Both the position numbers and the translations under genes were made by a program. From Prochilodus magdalenae (Eukaryota > Chordata > Actinopteri > Characiformes > Prochilodontidae), in assembly GCA_024036415.1 (NCBI GenBank), contig JAMWET010004047.1, forward strand, positions 1-64,000: a stretch of DNA of 64,000 nt, written 5' to 3'. The notes below the pieces were generated by a model. It had not been told where the DNA came from. It made no database searches and saw nothing but the letters and a program-made list of their open reading frames with translations. Shown in pieces: positions 51,001 to 63,605 of the stretch (within the stretch, counting starts at the first letter, position 1; the number at the start of each line of letters is the position of its first letter).

Positions 51001-51390
51001 AACCCTTTTTTGGTTCTATATAGAACCATATACAACACATTCTTCATCAATCTGAAGCACTATTCGAACCATTCAAATAATCAAGCCTTCAGGTAGTTCC
51101 TTGAGCATTCATGATGATGAATCTACACAGAACCATTGGCTCTTATTGATTAATTGATTAAGTGATTGAGTGATTGATTGATTCTTCTCAGAGGATGAAA
51201 ATTTGGAGATCAGTACGCATTTTACAATACTCCCAATAGACGGATGACACTTGATTTTAGATCAGGATTTTCATTCTGACGTGTTTGATAAAATGGGCCA
51301 TTGTCTGTACTAGAGAACCCTTGAGGAACCATCATTTTAAAGGCCCGGGGAACCCAAAGTAAAATATTCTGAATGTTTGTATGATACTAA
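51001..51390. other. Intergenic, MITE-like start
   Basis: 'TTGGTTCTATATAGAACCATA' type palindrome at 51010-51035, then (TTGATTGA)-rich DNA. No gene. Confidence 0.4.
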
Positions 51391-51740
51391 AGATGCAGAA
51401 CTAAAGTGATTAACCAGCTTTTATGTGATGATACCTGGGCGAATAAAGTCACAGTCAAACAGATGTGCAGATGCATGGTAGAATGAACAAACAGATGGAT
51501 GAAGCAATGCTTGAACGAAGGAGCAGCCAGACAAGCAATGCTAGTGTGTGGATAAATTAATGAATGAGGAACAGACAACTCCAGATAGGAGGTCTAGCTT
51601 GTTAGTTTTTGGTTATGCTGGTTAGCTTAACTCACCAAGCTTTTCTAACTCTGAATCGGTTTTCTGTGGGCGGAGCAAGCACTATGTCAGCCCTGTGATT
51701 GGTTAGGAAATGCTTACGAAAGTGTTTCATAAGATTAGGG
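51390..51740 (+). repeat. Dispersed repeat, copy B
   Basis: Direct-orientation relative of 40290-40670, about 11 kb away. Confidence 0.65.
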
Positions 51741-51789
51741 CCATTATGTCTCTTAGGAATTCCTGACCCATATTTTCAAACCATTCTGT

Positions 51790-51955
51790 ATACCAGGTGT
51801 ACCCAGTCCTAGTCCTGGAGATCTAGCAGATCTGTAGAACCGGCCTGCAAAGCTTGGTTCCAACCTCAGTTGACCACACCTGATGGTGTGTGAATATTAA
51901 AGCCAGGTTTTCTTGATCTGAAGCCTCCAGGACCAAGACTGAGCACCCCTACCTG
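51790..51955. repeat. Common fish palindromic repeat (gtcctggag...ctccaggac type)
   Basis: 'CAGTCCTAGTCCTGGAGATC' and 'GCCTCCAGGACCAAGACTGA' are inverted ends around a short centre. Related copies at 58475-58960. Confidence 0.65.
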
Positions 51956-52099
51956 TAGAGTATCCGCAATTGGAAGAAAAAATAAGTGGGTGAACCCTTT
52001 AGAATTCCTTGGAAATCTGCAGGTCTTCTACTGAGCAAGCTGAATAACATCTACAGTAAGTGATGTTTACAAAGAGCTAAGTGGTAAAGGACTTCAAAT

Positions 52100-52640
52100 T
52101 AAAGAGATGAGATTGGAGGTGTTAGTTGCGCAATGCTGTGTAAGGGGAAAGGACACTCCACCCCAACACTCATCCCACATGTGAAGCATGGTGGAGGGGG
52201 CATCATCGTTCAGGCTGCTTTGCTGCCTCATGGTCTGGGCAACATGCAATCACTAAGGCGACAATGAATTCCAAGGTGTATCAAAACATTTACTGGTAAA
52301 ATGGGAGGGCAGCAGCGAATGACCTTAAGCTGAAGAGACATTGGGTGATGCAACAAGTCAATGACCCAATGCACGTGAGTTAATGAGTTAACAAACAGTT
52401 GAAGAAGAAGATGGTTTGTCAGAGTCAGAGTTCTGACCTTAACCCTGTCGAGACGCCGTTGTGGGACCTGAAGATGCTGGACTTCCCAGAGATACTGATA
52501 AACTGGAACACTCAAGACAGAATGGTCCAGAATTCCTTCTCAACATTGTGCAAGTCTTTTTTGCAGCCACAGGAAACATTTGGTGGAGGAGATGCTTCTG
52601 AAGGTGGATGCCCAGGTTATTAAGTTCAGGGGTTCATGTT
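52100..52640 (+). pseudogene. Tc1/mariner transposase remnant
   Basis: Frame-shifted pieces in order: HVKHGGGG (the conserved VKHGGG), HWVMQQVNDP (relative of the RW.FQQDNDPKH second-Asp block, with Asp changed to Val), SQSSDLNPVETPLWDLK (relative of SQSPDLNPIE.LW..LK) and a final GGCPGY. Several stops. Inactive. Confidence 0.75.
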
Positions 52641-52743
52641 CTATTGCCAGCCTGTGGCTGTGGGTGTTGCTCAAAGTGCTTAATGCAAGACAGGAGCTGT
52701 TTGTGTGATATTTGTTAGATTGTATTTGTCTATAGTTGTCATG

Positions 52744-52900
52744 GTGCGAGGCGGTGGCGCAGTGAGTAATGCTGGATTTGATTCCCGACAGGGCGTCCAG
52801 GGACCTCTGTTCATCCGGTGCATGTTCTCCCTGTGTCTGCATGGGTTTCCTCCCATGCAGACCCAGGGAGACATGCAGTCAGTGAATGGTGTGGTGTTTT
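52744..52900 (+). repeat. tRNA-derived SINE, second family
   Basis: 'GGCGGTGGCGCAGTGAGTAA' (A box), 'GGATTTGATTCCCGAC' (B box type), then 'GCATGTTCTCCCTGTGTCTG', 'GGGTTTCCTCCCA' and 'GACATGCAGTCAGTGAATGG'. Same family as 13851-14082. Confidence 0.8.
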
Positions 52901-53680
52901 GACCATTTTTGACCGAATAATTTTGTGAAATAAGTGAAAAGACTGAATAATTGATACCGAATTATGATGCTTTTAATGACTCTGTTGCCTTTTTCTAGTT
53001 CCCTGAATGTAGACTTTACTTTCAGCCGAATGGGACACATGCACACACTCCCTCTCCCCTGTTTCTCTCTTGCTTTCTCTCTGTCTCGCCTGGCCTCGCA
53101 TCCTCTGTAAAGAAATATGTAGCCCATGAGTGCAGCATGTCGACTGGGATGCGTTTAGTCATATTGTACTGTGTTGGTGTGTCTGATGGGATGTTAAGAG
53201 GTTCAGTGTTCAGTAAGTATGTTAATCTGCAGTTCAGTAATAGTTTTTACTTTGAAAACCAAGACAAAAATACATTCCGGACAGCCACATGTTTCTGGCC
53301 CAAATCTGGCCCAGATTCCCTGTTTTCATTTGGCCCTGGCGGGTTGATGTCACTTTGGTGGACCGCTCCTGGTAGCAAGACATGGCCCAAACATGCACAA
53401 TATTAGGACCACGCTAAAAGTAGGCATCACTGCTGTATCTGTGCCAGAAGTTGACCAGATCTGTTTTGGGACAGGCGGGCCAAATGCATGATTGCCAGTG
53501 CGGACAGTGGGCTAGCAGTGTCATATGTCGTATGTAGCCCATATCTGTTTGCTATCTGGGATTTAGCCTATTTAATTTATGCTGTGGTGAAAAAGTAGGA
53601 CTATTAATGAAACACTGTGAAAACCATGTTCGGTTTTGGTGGTTGTTTCATTCTAATGTTTTAAATTGGATTTCGGTGCC
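52900..53680 (+). mobile_element. hAT-like element remnant, inverted relative of 37828-38581
   Basis: Shares, in reverse orientation to that element, 'CTTTTTCTAGTTCC.TGAATGTAGAC', 'TTTGAAAACCAAGACAAAA' and 'GGGATTTAGCCTATTTAATT'. An extra block lies at 53270-53480. Termini are lost. Confidence 0.6.
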
Positions 53681-54540
53681 TCCATAGTTTAAACACTGTG
53701 TCCACTCACTGTCCACTCTATTAGACACTCCTACCTTGTTGGTCCACCTTGTAGATGTACAGTCAGAGACCATAGCTCACCTGCTGCTGAGGCTTGTGTG
53801 TTGTTTTCCATTACATAAATGTTTCCTGCTGTATTTGTGAAGAATGGACATCTTACACAAAGTGAGGGGTGGTCTCTGACCTTTGCCCAGACCTTACTGT
53901 ATTCTTAAAAAAGAAGTCTATCTGATGGGCACATGGAACAGGCCAGTACACACTGAAACAGTACACACTGTGTTAAAGGCTCCATATTTTATTATCATTT
54001 TCTTACAGCATTATGCAATGGAACAAAACACTTTCCAGTCTTTGTAGACTTCTTAAGAGAGTTCAAATGCTCGTAAACAGAAATGCACCCCGTCTTGCCA
54101 AAGGATGTGACCTTTGAATGTAACACCGTATCACTTTCTATATGCTGTAATCCAGTAGAATGGCCCATGCAACGGAGAGAGAAGCTGAGATTACTCCTAA
54201 GAAAGATAGATACCTGAGATGCTGCCAAGACGACAATAAGAGTGTCAATCAAAGAAAAAACAGGAGAAAAAAAGAAAGAGTTATTTCCATCATTTCCAGT
54301 AGATGATCACGTCTAGAATGACATTATGATGACATTGAAGATGGCAAGCATTGGCTGTCACTGTAATATACACTCTCTAAATGAGCATTTCTATGATGTA
54401 ATGACTATAATGGTTATAATTATAATAGAAATGAGATCACTGAGATACACTGTATCAGACAAACGTGAACCTTTGGTTGGTGTGCCATACATTAGTGTTA
54501 GACAAAAGACTTCAAAACTGACGTTTGCAGAATTAAAAAA
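53681..54540. other. Intergenic, nothing recognised
   Basis: AT-rich; short unsupported open frames only. Confidence 0.45.
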
Positions 54541-55440
54541 CCAGGAACGGTTTATCCACAAATAGGCAAGCTCAGCAAGCAACAGTAAACAGTATAACAA
54601 AGGGAGAAGCTAAATCGGAGTAAGAGACAGGCGGAGGTCAGAACCAGGTAGAACAAGCAGCGAGGGCGAACAGGTTTATAGGGGAAGACCGAAGGGGAAA
54701 ACCAAAGTGAGGAAGCACAGGTACAAACCATAGAGTCTGGGGCAAAGGGATAAAGCGAAAGAGTAGTAGAGAAACGAAGGGAGTCGGAAACCAGGAAGGG
54801 ACAACACGAGAAAGGACCGCTCAGGATTGCTAAACTAAGTTTGGCAAAGCTTCGCAAAGAGAGTTTGCGTGTGGCTTAAATACAGGAAGTAAGTGATTGC
54901 TAACAGCTGTGGCTTAAACTCAGGTGACCTAGAGCGAGTCCGCATGGGGGCGCATAGACATGACGTCATCAAGCATGGCCCTCTGTGAAGTGGAGTCCTG
55001 AAGAGCGGGGAAGCTGGGAAGATGCTGAGGCGTGACAATTAGTTTGATTTTAGAAGAATCTAGGACCAAGGTGCCCAAACTTTTTGTCATTGTCACGCTT
55101 CCCGGTTGCCCCGGCTCCACCGCTCCTCCAGGCTTTTTTCCGTTTGGCTTTGTTCTCTTGTATCTTCTGGCTGTTTGATCTCTTTGCACCTCCTGACTCT
55201 TCTCTTTGCCACTCCACTAAATTCTGGTTGCCTGATTGTCTGTTCTGGTTCTGACCCTTAGCCTCTGTGCTGACTTTGATCTCGCCTTCTCCTTCATGTT
55301 TGGTCGTGTTTTGCTGCTGTGTTTAACTCCCCGATAGTTAATAAAGCTTACTTGACTTTTAGCTCTGTGCGCGTTGTTTCCGAGTTCTTTCTCTGTCCAA
55401 AGACAATGTCTGTGATGGGCTGAGGGCCAAAAAAGACAAA
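54541..55440. repeat. Probable unclassified mobile-element block
   Basis: 54541-55045 is purine-rich, non-coding, with a TGACGTCA-containing end and 'GGCGTGACAATT'. 55085-55330 is pyrimidine-rich starting 'GTCACGCTTCCCGG' and ending 'GTTAATAAAGCTTACTTGAC'. The two 'GTGACA / TGTCAC' edges face each other. Style resembles fish LTR or LINE ends, not confirmed. Confidence 0.35.
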
Positions 55441-55769
55441 ACTGCATACACATAATGAAGGCAGGTCAGCTTTAAATCTATCTTCAAGTTTAATACAGTC
55501 TAAAATCTATATTTGCTCTCAAGTAGGGTAAAGGGGTGGGACTACAGCAACTTCTGTTAGACTTCAATCTGTTAGGCTAATACCAAAATGCAAAATACAG
55601 GGGGGTCTGGAAACCCCTGATTATCCTCTTGTGGCCCCTGAAAGTCACAAAATCAAAACTGTAGGGGTTCCTTAAAAAAAACCCTTATCCTGAGGGTTTG
55701 CTGTGCATTTGGGTGAAATAGATGCTCATATACAAATTCAGGGCAAAGATCCTTGTTTACCTGCCTCTT

Positions 55770-56035
55770 TAAGGCTTGGGCGTTGGGGGTGGGCCCCTTG
55801 AGCTAATTTGTGGGCTAGAGGTTAGGGAACCAGCCTTATGGCGGTTTGATCCCCTGAATCAAAAGGACTTGATTGAAGAGTCTTTGAGTAGTGCTTACTT
55901 AACCATTAACTGCTCTCTGGGCATTATGGATAGGGCTGCCCATGGGCAAGGGTGCTCACTCCCCCCTGTTGTGTATGTGTGTGTTTTTACTTCATCTATT
56001 TGTTAAATGGGAAGTTCTGTTTCTTCTGTGTGCAA
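55770..56035 (+). repeat. tRNA-derived SINE, third family
   Basis: 'GCTAGAGGTTAGGGAACC' (A-box region), 'GCGGTTTGATCCCCTGA' (B box type), then 'GATAGGGCTGCCCATGGGCA', 'GTGCTCACTCCCCCCTG' and a TGTGTGTG step, the pattern of a widespread fish SINE. Confidence 0.7.
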
Positions 56036-56724
56036 GCACACCTGGTAAATAGGTCCCAGTTTAGTTCTAATTTTAATGAGCTGTAGGACTGATCTGCCTC
56101 GGGGTACCAAACTGGTTCACCCAGTTGGTCCTTTACAAATTAGCATCTACGAATATGCCCAGGGTAACTCTGAAACACTTTGCAGATCTGTCAAGAGGTT
56201 GGTGGAAAGACTAGTACTAGACCTAAACTATGCCATTGCCTTTGAAGTGTCATTATGGTGAGGAAGCAGCCAGCCACTGCTGGATTAACAAGTCAACACG
56301 GGACCCCCTCCCCCAAAATCTGGAATATCTGGATATTTCGATCATTGACCAAAACCAATGTCTTTATGGGCCGGATTTGGCCTGTGGGCTACACCTTGAG
56401 CAGCCCTGGTCTAGAACGTTCTTTCCTCCCATCTCTCTGGTTGATTTTCCTGGTAAGTTCAGAACTTTTTAAGTGCAATGTTTGTCTGTGTTTGTCTAGT
56501 CAGTGTACTGGTACAAAGAATAAAACCCATACCCATTAAAATATGAAAAAATAAAAAGGGTCCCCAATAAAAATCTTTGATCAAGCAGGGACTAGTAGAA
56601 ACCTTGATATTGTACCAATTCCAGCTATTCCAGTATAACATGATTGGGTCATATATCATAGAAGACACATATACCGCTTCATAGATGCCTCTTTTTTAGC
56701 CCAGGCTATTAGGTAAACAACACA
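56036..56724. other. Region downstream of the sulfotransferase gene
   Basis: Part may be its 3' UTR. No clear coding exon. Confidence 0.45.
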
Positions 56725-57906
56725 TTACCCTTTTCTCCGTACTTCAAGAGTGCTTTGAGTAGGAGTAGCATTTTCATAGAAGTTGTCAGGGAGTGAGTAT
56801 CCAAAGAGATCAAAGTCTGGCTGGTAAAGCTTGTAGAGTTTTCTCCTCCACCCGACAGGGATGCTGCTAAACCAGGTCTTTATCCAGCTCTCCTCCGTTC
56901 TGTTGCCGGTGCCTGGCGGAAAATGGACTATGTGGTCAACGTCAAGTAAATGTAGCAGGTGCAGCGCATCCTCATTCATGGTCTCCATTTTCCCAATAAA
57001 GTCATACTCAATCTGGCACGGATGGCACAAGTGATACACCTGTCTCCAGTGCTCTTCAAAGGCGCTTCCATCATATTCCGGAAGGTCCAGAATGTACCGG
57101 ATGAAGTCAGAGAAGGACGGCCGTATCCCAGCCTTGTGAGCTTGCTCTGCGCTGGCCGGTGGGAAGAGCTTGCTGTACCTCCTCATGATCGGGACGGCCA
57201 GGAACTTATAGAAGTAGCTGTTCTCCTTTTCAAACTTGTCCCGGTAGGCAGAAATGAGCCTGACGAAAGGATTCCTGACAAACAGAAATTTTTAATACTT
57301 CTGGATCTTCCACTTCATCACAGTTTTGCGCGCCCTGTTGAGGTATATGATGCTGTTGCCGTGAATGAGGTCTCTGGGAATGTCGGAGTGATTTCGGTAG
57401 GGAGTGCCGTTCACCTTCAGACTCTCACTCAGGAAGATCATAATGCTTTTCCACTCTGTGCACGCCACCTTCGGGACGTAGCAGTAGATTATCCCGTGCC
57501 GGTCATCCACTATAAGGTTTGACAGCTGATCATTTGGAATGTCATTGATGGTGGCCTTTTTCATGAAACGCAAGGTCCCATTGTGTCTGCACATGTCATG
57601 GATCAACTTCTTTCTGGCGTACTGTCTGCGCTGGAGGTCCTGCAACTCCAGCCTCATGTGCCCTGTGGCCTCAACACCCTCCAAATCCTGATTCGGAGCC
57701 TCAGGTCCATCATTTCTGGAGCAGCCGTAGTCATAGGTGGAGGAGAACTTGTCTTCAGGCTGGCTGGGACACCGTCGCAGAGCGGTCCCATGTCCGGAGA
57801 TGAGAGACAACTTGTTTTCCTGGGCATCTAAATACCAATAACACACAAAGGCCAATGAGAAAGTTACCAGAAGTAAGGAAAGCTGTAAGAGCCTTTGCAT
57901 GCTCAT
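56725..57906 (-). CDS. Chondroitin 4-O-sulfotransferase-like protein (CHST11/12/13 group) with an in-frame stop
   Basis: Golgi type II enzymes of this family move sulfate from PAPS to the 4-position of GalNAc in chondroitin/dermatan. Start taken at the ATG at 57906 (MSMQRLLQLSLLL), which puts a hydrophobic anchor (about residues 4-23, LLQLSLLLVTFSLAFVCYWY) right behind a short tail; an upstream in-frame ATG at 57960 is possible. Family marks: LIVDDRHGIIYCYVPKVACT (5'-phosphosulfate loop, with TEWK where relatives have TNWK), FLFVRNPFVRLISAYRDKFE (3'-phosphate loop), EEHWRQVYHLCHPCQIEYDF and LYKLYQPDFDLFGY. About 393 residues, against 414 for human CHST12. Odd: codon 57294-57292 is TAA, between the two PAPS motifs, with both sides in the same frame. 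The segment before it also lacks about 15 residues seen in CHST12. It may be a recent pseudogene or carry a sequencing error. Confidence 0.85.
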
Positions 57907-57960
57907 CGCTTCACCAGGTGCTGGGAATCTATGACCAGCAGGAGGGAGCCTCAGGGACAT

Positions 57961-58474
57961 ATAAGTTCAAGTTCACATGTAAGTAATATGTGGAGTGCTC
58001 AATAGTGGCAGTCCCTCTCATGCTAACGTATGCACTGACCAAACTGGTTTTGAACATGATATGATTAATGTCCCAACTACACATCTATTGCGAATGTATT
58101 CCTGTCACACTTTACCTGCCCTAAGTCTATACTCTCCAGGCTCCTCCAATGTCTCTTCCCAAGTCCCACCTACCTTCCACCTGTGTGCATCTGGCTCCCC
58201 CCTCATTTGCCAGGTGTTTCTAGTTTCATCTTTGCAACAAGTGACTGGTATGTTTCTTTGTTGTTTTGTGGCTATGACCTAAAACTGGACCTTTACGTCG
58301 TGTGAAAGGTCATTAGAAAGGTCCACACTCACAAACATGTCCAATGTGATCCAATAGGGCAGTTTAAAGTAAAGTTGTGTCCCCTAATTTAGCACCCCCC
58401 CGCAATTCTGAAGGGGTTTGTTAATGAGCCAGGGGTGATGGGGAAGCTTGCTTTAGTGAACCAAAAATGTTCCC
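57961..58474. other. Upstream flank of the sulfotransferase gene
   Basis: No CpG-rich promoter visible. Pyrimidine-rich stretch at 58120-58230. Nothing else recognised. Confidence 0.4.
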
Positions 58475-58960
58475 CTGTGGTGGGGGTGTCCAGTCCTGAT
58501 CCCGGAGAACTACCACCTGGCTCTAATCTTCAGTGACTTCCAGGGTTCACTGACCAGAGTGAGGTAGATTAGGGTTGGAGCTAAATTCTACAGGGTAGCT
58601 TCTAGGACCAGGATTGAGCACCACGATTCTAGGTCAGTGTTTCTCAACCCTTGTCCTGGAGGCCACCTGGCCTGCACACCTGGCTCTAATCTTGAGATGC
58701 CCCTGAAGACCTTTGTTAACTGAACCAGGTGGGGTAGATTGGGGTTGAAGCTAACCCCTTGAGAATTGATTTCTAAGACCAGAATAGAATGCCCATGTTC
58801 TATGGCATTGTTTCTGAGGCACCCTGCCCTGCACATTTTAGTGGATTCGCTGCTTTAACACCTCCTGCAACTCTGAAAGAGTTTGTTAATGAGCTGATAA
58901 GTTGAATCAGGTGTGTTGGGAGCAGGGAAAGCACCGGACAGGGTGCTTCCAAGACCAGGG
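58475..58960. repeat. Three tandem-arranged copies of a palindromic fish repeat
   Basis: Units near 58480-58620, 58640-58800 and 58850-58960 share 'GTCCTGGAG/CTAGGACCAG' edges and 'GGTGGGGTAGATTGGGGTTG'-type centres. Related to 51790-51955. Confidence 0.65.
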
Positions 58961-58999
58961 TTGAGAAATACCGTTATATGGTATTGGCGCCGTGTATAA

Positions 59000-59500
59000 T
59001 TTAGGGCAGGCAGGCCTTATTGCTGTACCTGACTGATCCAACAGCGATGACTGCAGACATTCAGCGAGCAGTGATGTGCTCCATGAGTCATCCTGTGCCA
59101 GCACCATTGGCAGACGGCTGCACGATGCAGGGCTACATGCACGCACATCATTACGATGACTGTCCCTAACACCATGTCAACGTCGCCAAAGATTGCAACG
59201 GTGTTGTGACAGAGGAGATGCCCTTGGTGGAGATGACCAAGGAATCCGTGTGTGGAGGCACTGTGTTCAGGATGAACGGTTTGTTGTTACGTGTCACAGG
59301 TCCAGAAGGCCTGGTGTTACTTCACCTCCACCCTTACCACACCACCTGCAGGAACTGTGTGAGAATATTCAAGCTGCATGGGATGGATTATCACAGGACA
59401 CCATTAGGAACCTCTACAACTCCATCCTTCCCAACAGCACTGCAATCCCACACTTCCCTCTGGATGAAGCTATTCTTCTGACGATTAGTGTAATATGACA
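59000..59500 (+). pseudogene. Tc1/mariner transposase remnant of the palindrome family
   Basis: Words DDQGIRVWR, HHLQELCENIQAAWDGLSQD and TIRNLYNSILPN in one frame match the family copies at 4330-4850. The N-terminal part is decayed and there is no full frame. Confidence 0.75.
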
Positions 59501-61464
59501 GATGTACTGATGTTTGATGGTATGAGGGCTAAATAGGAAGTAGTAAACACCAAATGTTATGAAACCTGTTTAAGGTCAGCTGTCTGAAGTGGCCTGACAG
59601 AATTGGAGCACAGTCCTCACCGCTGTCCAGGTGTTGTCTAACTTACTTCTTCAACAGTCTTTGCTCCCATCCCTTGCCACACTGCTTCGACCGTCTAGCC
59701 CATTGAAAGTGTGCTATCCCACCTCTGACACCAGTGTTGCACTGGCATGAACTCCAGCAGATGCAAAACTCACTGCCCAGTGCTCCGACTGCAGCACAAG
59801 CCAGTGGTATGAAGCAAAACAAAGGGGTCTTAATCATGATCACGAAGCGCATTTTAATTTAAAAGTCTAATTTAAGATCGTCTTCAAAAAGGAATCACAT
59901 TTAAATAGAACTGTAATGTTCTGACACTACTGATTTACTGTGCCACGAATTTGGTTAATGTATTAAAGGAAACATGCTGCATGTAAAAATATTTTAAAAT
60001 AAAAATATATTTTAAATGAACCTAAAATGGTTTATTGAATTATTATTGATTTAAAAGAATCCTTCTGAAGCAGTTCAAAACACCTTGATCAAAGCTATGG
60101 TCAGGTCTTAATTCCGGAGCATGTAATAAAGTTTTTCTTATAGATCAAACGTAGAGTGATCATAACTTGAGGAAGTGACCCTAGAGAAGGTTCTACCATG
60201 TATAGGAACGGTCAAATTTTAACCATCAACCATCTGCACAGCCTTTTGACTTACTTCAAACTGATTCAAACATCTGTTAGGTTTGTCATAGGTTCTCCTA
60301 ACACGCGTGTGTAGTTCTCAGTTATTGTTAATATTCCCCAAAATAATAAACGACCTACTACACAACTTATCCCAGACAACACTGACATCAGAGAGAAAGA
60401 CAGAGAGGACTTTAGTGAGGTCTCCTGCTGCTCACATGTTTCTCCTGGAAACAAGACCTAAAGAATGTCACATGGAGTCTTTGGTAGAGTTCTAGATAGC
60501 CATACGACATCCTCAGATTAGCCAAGACTCATGTTCATCCGCAACTGACCTCTCTCTCCTGTATCCCATGCCTCCTTTATGTGTAATTCTACTTCTCCTA
60601 AAAGTTCAGGGGAATCACCATCAAGTTTCCATAAAAGCAATAAAACCATAAAAGAGCAGCTTAAAACACCAAGCGTTCCTCTGGAGAGGAGCGCCACACT
60701 GGAGCCGCAGAGCTGATTCACTTTCAGTGTCCAGGAGAGCATGACAAGGTGAATTCACACACACACTTGATTAGTTCAAACCGGGGTCCTGCAGTGAAAC
60801 AGCCATTAAAGTACAATGAAGTATTCAGACCTCATTCAGATATTCAGATGAAGTTATGATCTATGTATTCATTTAATCCAAGGCCATGTATTAAAATAAT
60901 TAGCATATTTTCAAATGGGAGGTGCCAATCATAAACCTCATAGAAACCTCTAAATTTACACTTCTGAAAAAATTAAAAAATTTTGTATTTTATTCATTGT
61001 TGGTAAATTTTTTTTTAGATTTATAGAATGATTATATTAAAGATTTAGAATTTACATTTTAAGTGTAACGAAAAATACTGTCATTACCGAAACACAACAC
61101 GTTTTGGTCCATAGGTGGCGCCTTATTTTAGCCACACCCATAACTCTTTTAGAGCAGGAGGTGAGACTGCATCCCAGTCCCTCATAGCCACATGGTGAGC
61201 AGTTAGATTCCTATGTTTTGAAGTAAATGTGTCTTAAAATCTGAAAATCATTGTGTAGCATGAGGAATTGTCGCTATGGAAACACATATTTACTTCAATT
61301 CTTTTTTTGCACTAAATGAATGAATATGATTATTTTTCCATGTGTGCATCCGTTCAAATCTCTTTGCTAGTGAAGTACAGACTAGCGTTTTGAGTTCTGT
61401 TCATAATGAGCTAAAATTCTCACTTTCTGTAACAGGCACTACCATTCGGAATAGCCTCAGCAGT
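59501..61464. other. Intergenic AT-rich DNA
   Basis: No coding exon, CpG-rich block or classified repeat recognised. Poly-T/A steps near 61000. Confidence 0.5.
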
Positions 61465-61657
61465 GTTACATTTACATTGATCAGCTGACGCTCTTTTCCA
61501 GAGCGACTTACAAGGCTAATCGTATTGATTAGGAGTCTCGCCCAAGGGATTGGTGTGGCACAGCATAGTCACCCAGACCAGGAATCGAAACCCAGTCTCC
61601 CATATGGGACTGTAGCTTCTTGGTAGGTAGTGGTATCTGCTGCGCCTCACCCACCGT
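61465..61657 (-). repeat. tRNA-derived SINE with L2-type tail
   Basis: Same family as 11362-11563, with an internal deletion in the body. Box B reads GTTTCGATTCC. Confidence 0.82.
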
Positions 61658-62764
61658 TATGAAGTGTGTTATGAACTGACTTAAACTTTAGACTAAAATG
61701 CTTGTGCTTTGATGCTAAATCTTAATTATGAAACATTCATTTTGGGTCACTCAAATCTAAGAATGAATGTTTATAAGAATTAGTTTCAGTAGTTTCATAT
61801 ATAATGTGGAAAAATTATTTATTACACCAAAAATACTTTTTTTATGTTATAAAAATTAATAATAAAAATAGATAAAAAAACAACAACATTGTTTTGAAAA
61901 ATTACAGCAAAATACTGGCAGCAGAGTTTCATCTTTCCCATTGACTTCTGGTTTCATCTATTTGCATATTGATGTACTCACCGTCTTTGTGTTGACTCTT
62001 TTTGGCACGCCAAGGTTAATGGTTTATCAGCCACACTGTTATGCAAATACAACTGTAACTTGGCAAACGTGAACTCACGAAAGAGGATCGTAAAAATCCA
62101 TCTACCATCAAAAGTTTAGCAGTCCGTCTACATCTAAGTTCATACATTAAAAGAAGTTTTTAAAAATGTTTTAGCCCTGGCTCATAAAAATACTAAATGA
62201 CTGGTTTTATCTGCTAAACTTTCAACTTAATTGAAGTTGTTTAAATGTAATAATTCAATAATATTATTTTAATAATTCAATCCAATAATTCAATAATAAA
62301 AATCTGCAATTTTCTGTAAGTGTATTTAAAAAAAAATTTTTTTTTTTACACATTTTACACATTTAATCTTAAACACTCTTCATACTTACATACTCACTAT
62401 TTATGCTTGCTCAGGCTTAGGACACAACTGAGCTTGGTTGGGAGCATGTGAACAATGTCTCCATCTAGAGGATCAACATGTACTGTGATTTTATTAAAGA
62501 ATCTCATATAATGATAATATAGGGACAGAGAAGCCCAACGAGCCATGTCACCCGGCAGGTGTCTCCTGTAGGAAGCATGTTAATTAGTACTTCTTTCTTT
62601 CAGAACCTGGGAAACTCTAACACTCCAAAGAACATTTTACAGTCACAGGATGGCACCTACCATCACAACCAGGAAACACTGTAGCTGAATTAGCTTTTAG
62701 CGTTTTTTTGGCACACATGGTAAAAGTCTTTTTAGATATGTCAGTTTATACTGTGGACCTTGGG
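61658..62764. other. Intergenic AT-rich DNA
   Basis: (TTCAATAA)-like runs near 62250-62300 and an A/T run near 62328. No gene recognised. Confidence 0.5.
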
Positions 62765-63605
62765 CAGCATAGCAATGGACCTGCAACATCATAGCAATCA
62801 ACTGGAATACCTAAGCTACAGCCTAGAACCACTTTAGCAACAACCCAGAATACTTTGCCACTGGTCTAGCAACACTTTAACAACAACCCAGAGTACTGCA
62901 GCACTCTGGCTTGTTGTTACCATTTGTGTTGAATACCATAGTACTGGCCTACTAACAACTTTAGCAAAAACCTGGAATACCATGGCATTGGCCTAGCAAC
63001 AATTTAGCAACAACCCAGGATACCCCAGCACTAACCTAGCAACAATTGAGCAACAGGCCAGAATACCATAGTACTGGCCTAGCAACAATTTAGCAACAGC
63101 CCAGATTACCATAGTACTGGCCTAGCAACAATTTAGCAACAGCCCGGAATACCCCAGCACTGGCCTAGCAATAATTTAGCAACAGCCCGGAATACCATAG
63201 CACTGGTCTAGCAACAATTTAGCAACAGCCCGGAATACCATAGCACTGGTCTAGCAACAATTTAGCACCACTTGGAATCCAATAGTACTGGCCTACTTAC
63301 ATCTTTAGCAAAAACCTGGAATGCCATGGCATTGACCTAGCAACAATTTAGCAACAGCCCGGAATACCCCAGCACTGGCCTAGCAACAATTTAGCAACAG
63401 CCCGGAATACCATAGCACTGGTCTAGCAACAATTTAGCACCACCTGGAATCCAATAGTACTGGCCTACTTATATCTTTAGCAAAAACCTGGAATGCCATG
63501 GCATTGGCCTAGCATCAATTTAGCAACAGCCCGGAATACCATAGCACTGGCCTAGCAACAATTTAGCAACAGCCCAGAATACCATAGCACTGGCCTAGCA
63601 ACACT
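62765..63605. repeat. 43-bp minisatellite array
   Basis: About 19 copies of a unit reading roughly AGCACTGGCCTAGCAACAAT then TTAGCAACAGCCCGGAATACCAT. Copies in the middle and right are most alike. A higher-order repeat is visible: the block 63255-63400 recurs at 63425-63560 ('CACCTGGAATCCAATAGTAC'). Confidence 0.95.

Noticed and set aside
57241..57300. An intron to remove the TAA in the sulfotransferase
   Set aside because: A splice-acceptor-like stretch (TTTCTGTTTGTCAG) ends at about 57276, but those bases encode the conserved FLFVR of the family in frame, so removing them would delete the motif.
57583..57831. Plus-strand frames over the sulfotransferase
   Set aside because: Antisense shadows; all family motifs are on the minus strand.
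62765..63605. Regular repeats that could suggest a CRISPR array
   Set aside because: Units are contiguous with no unique spacers, and the genome is eukaryotic.
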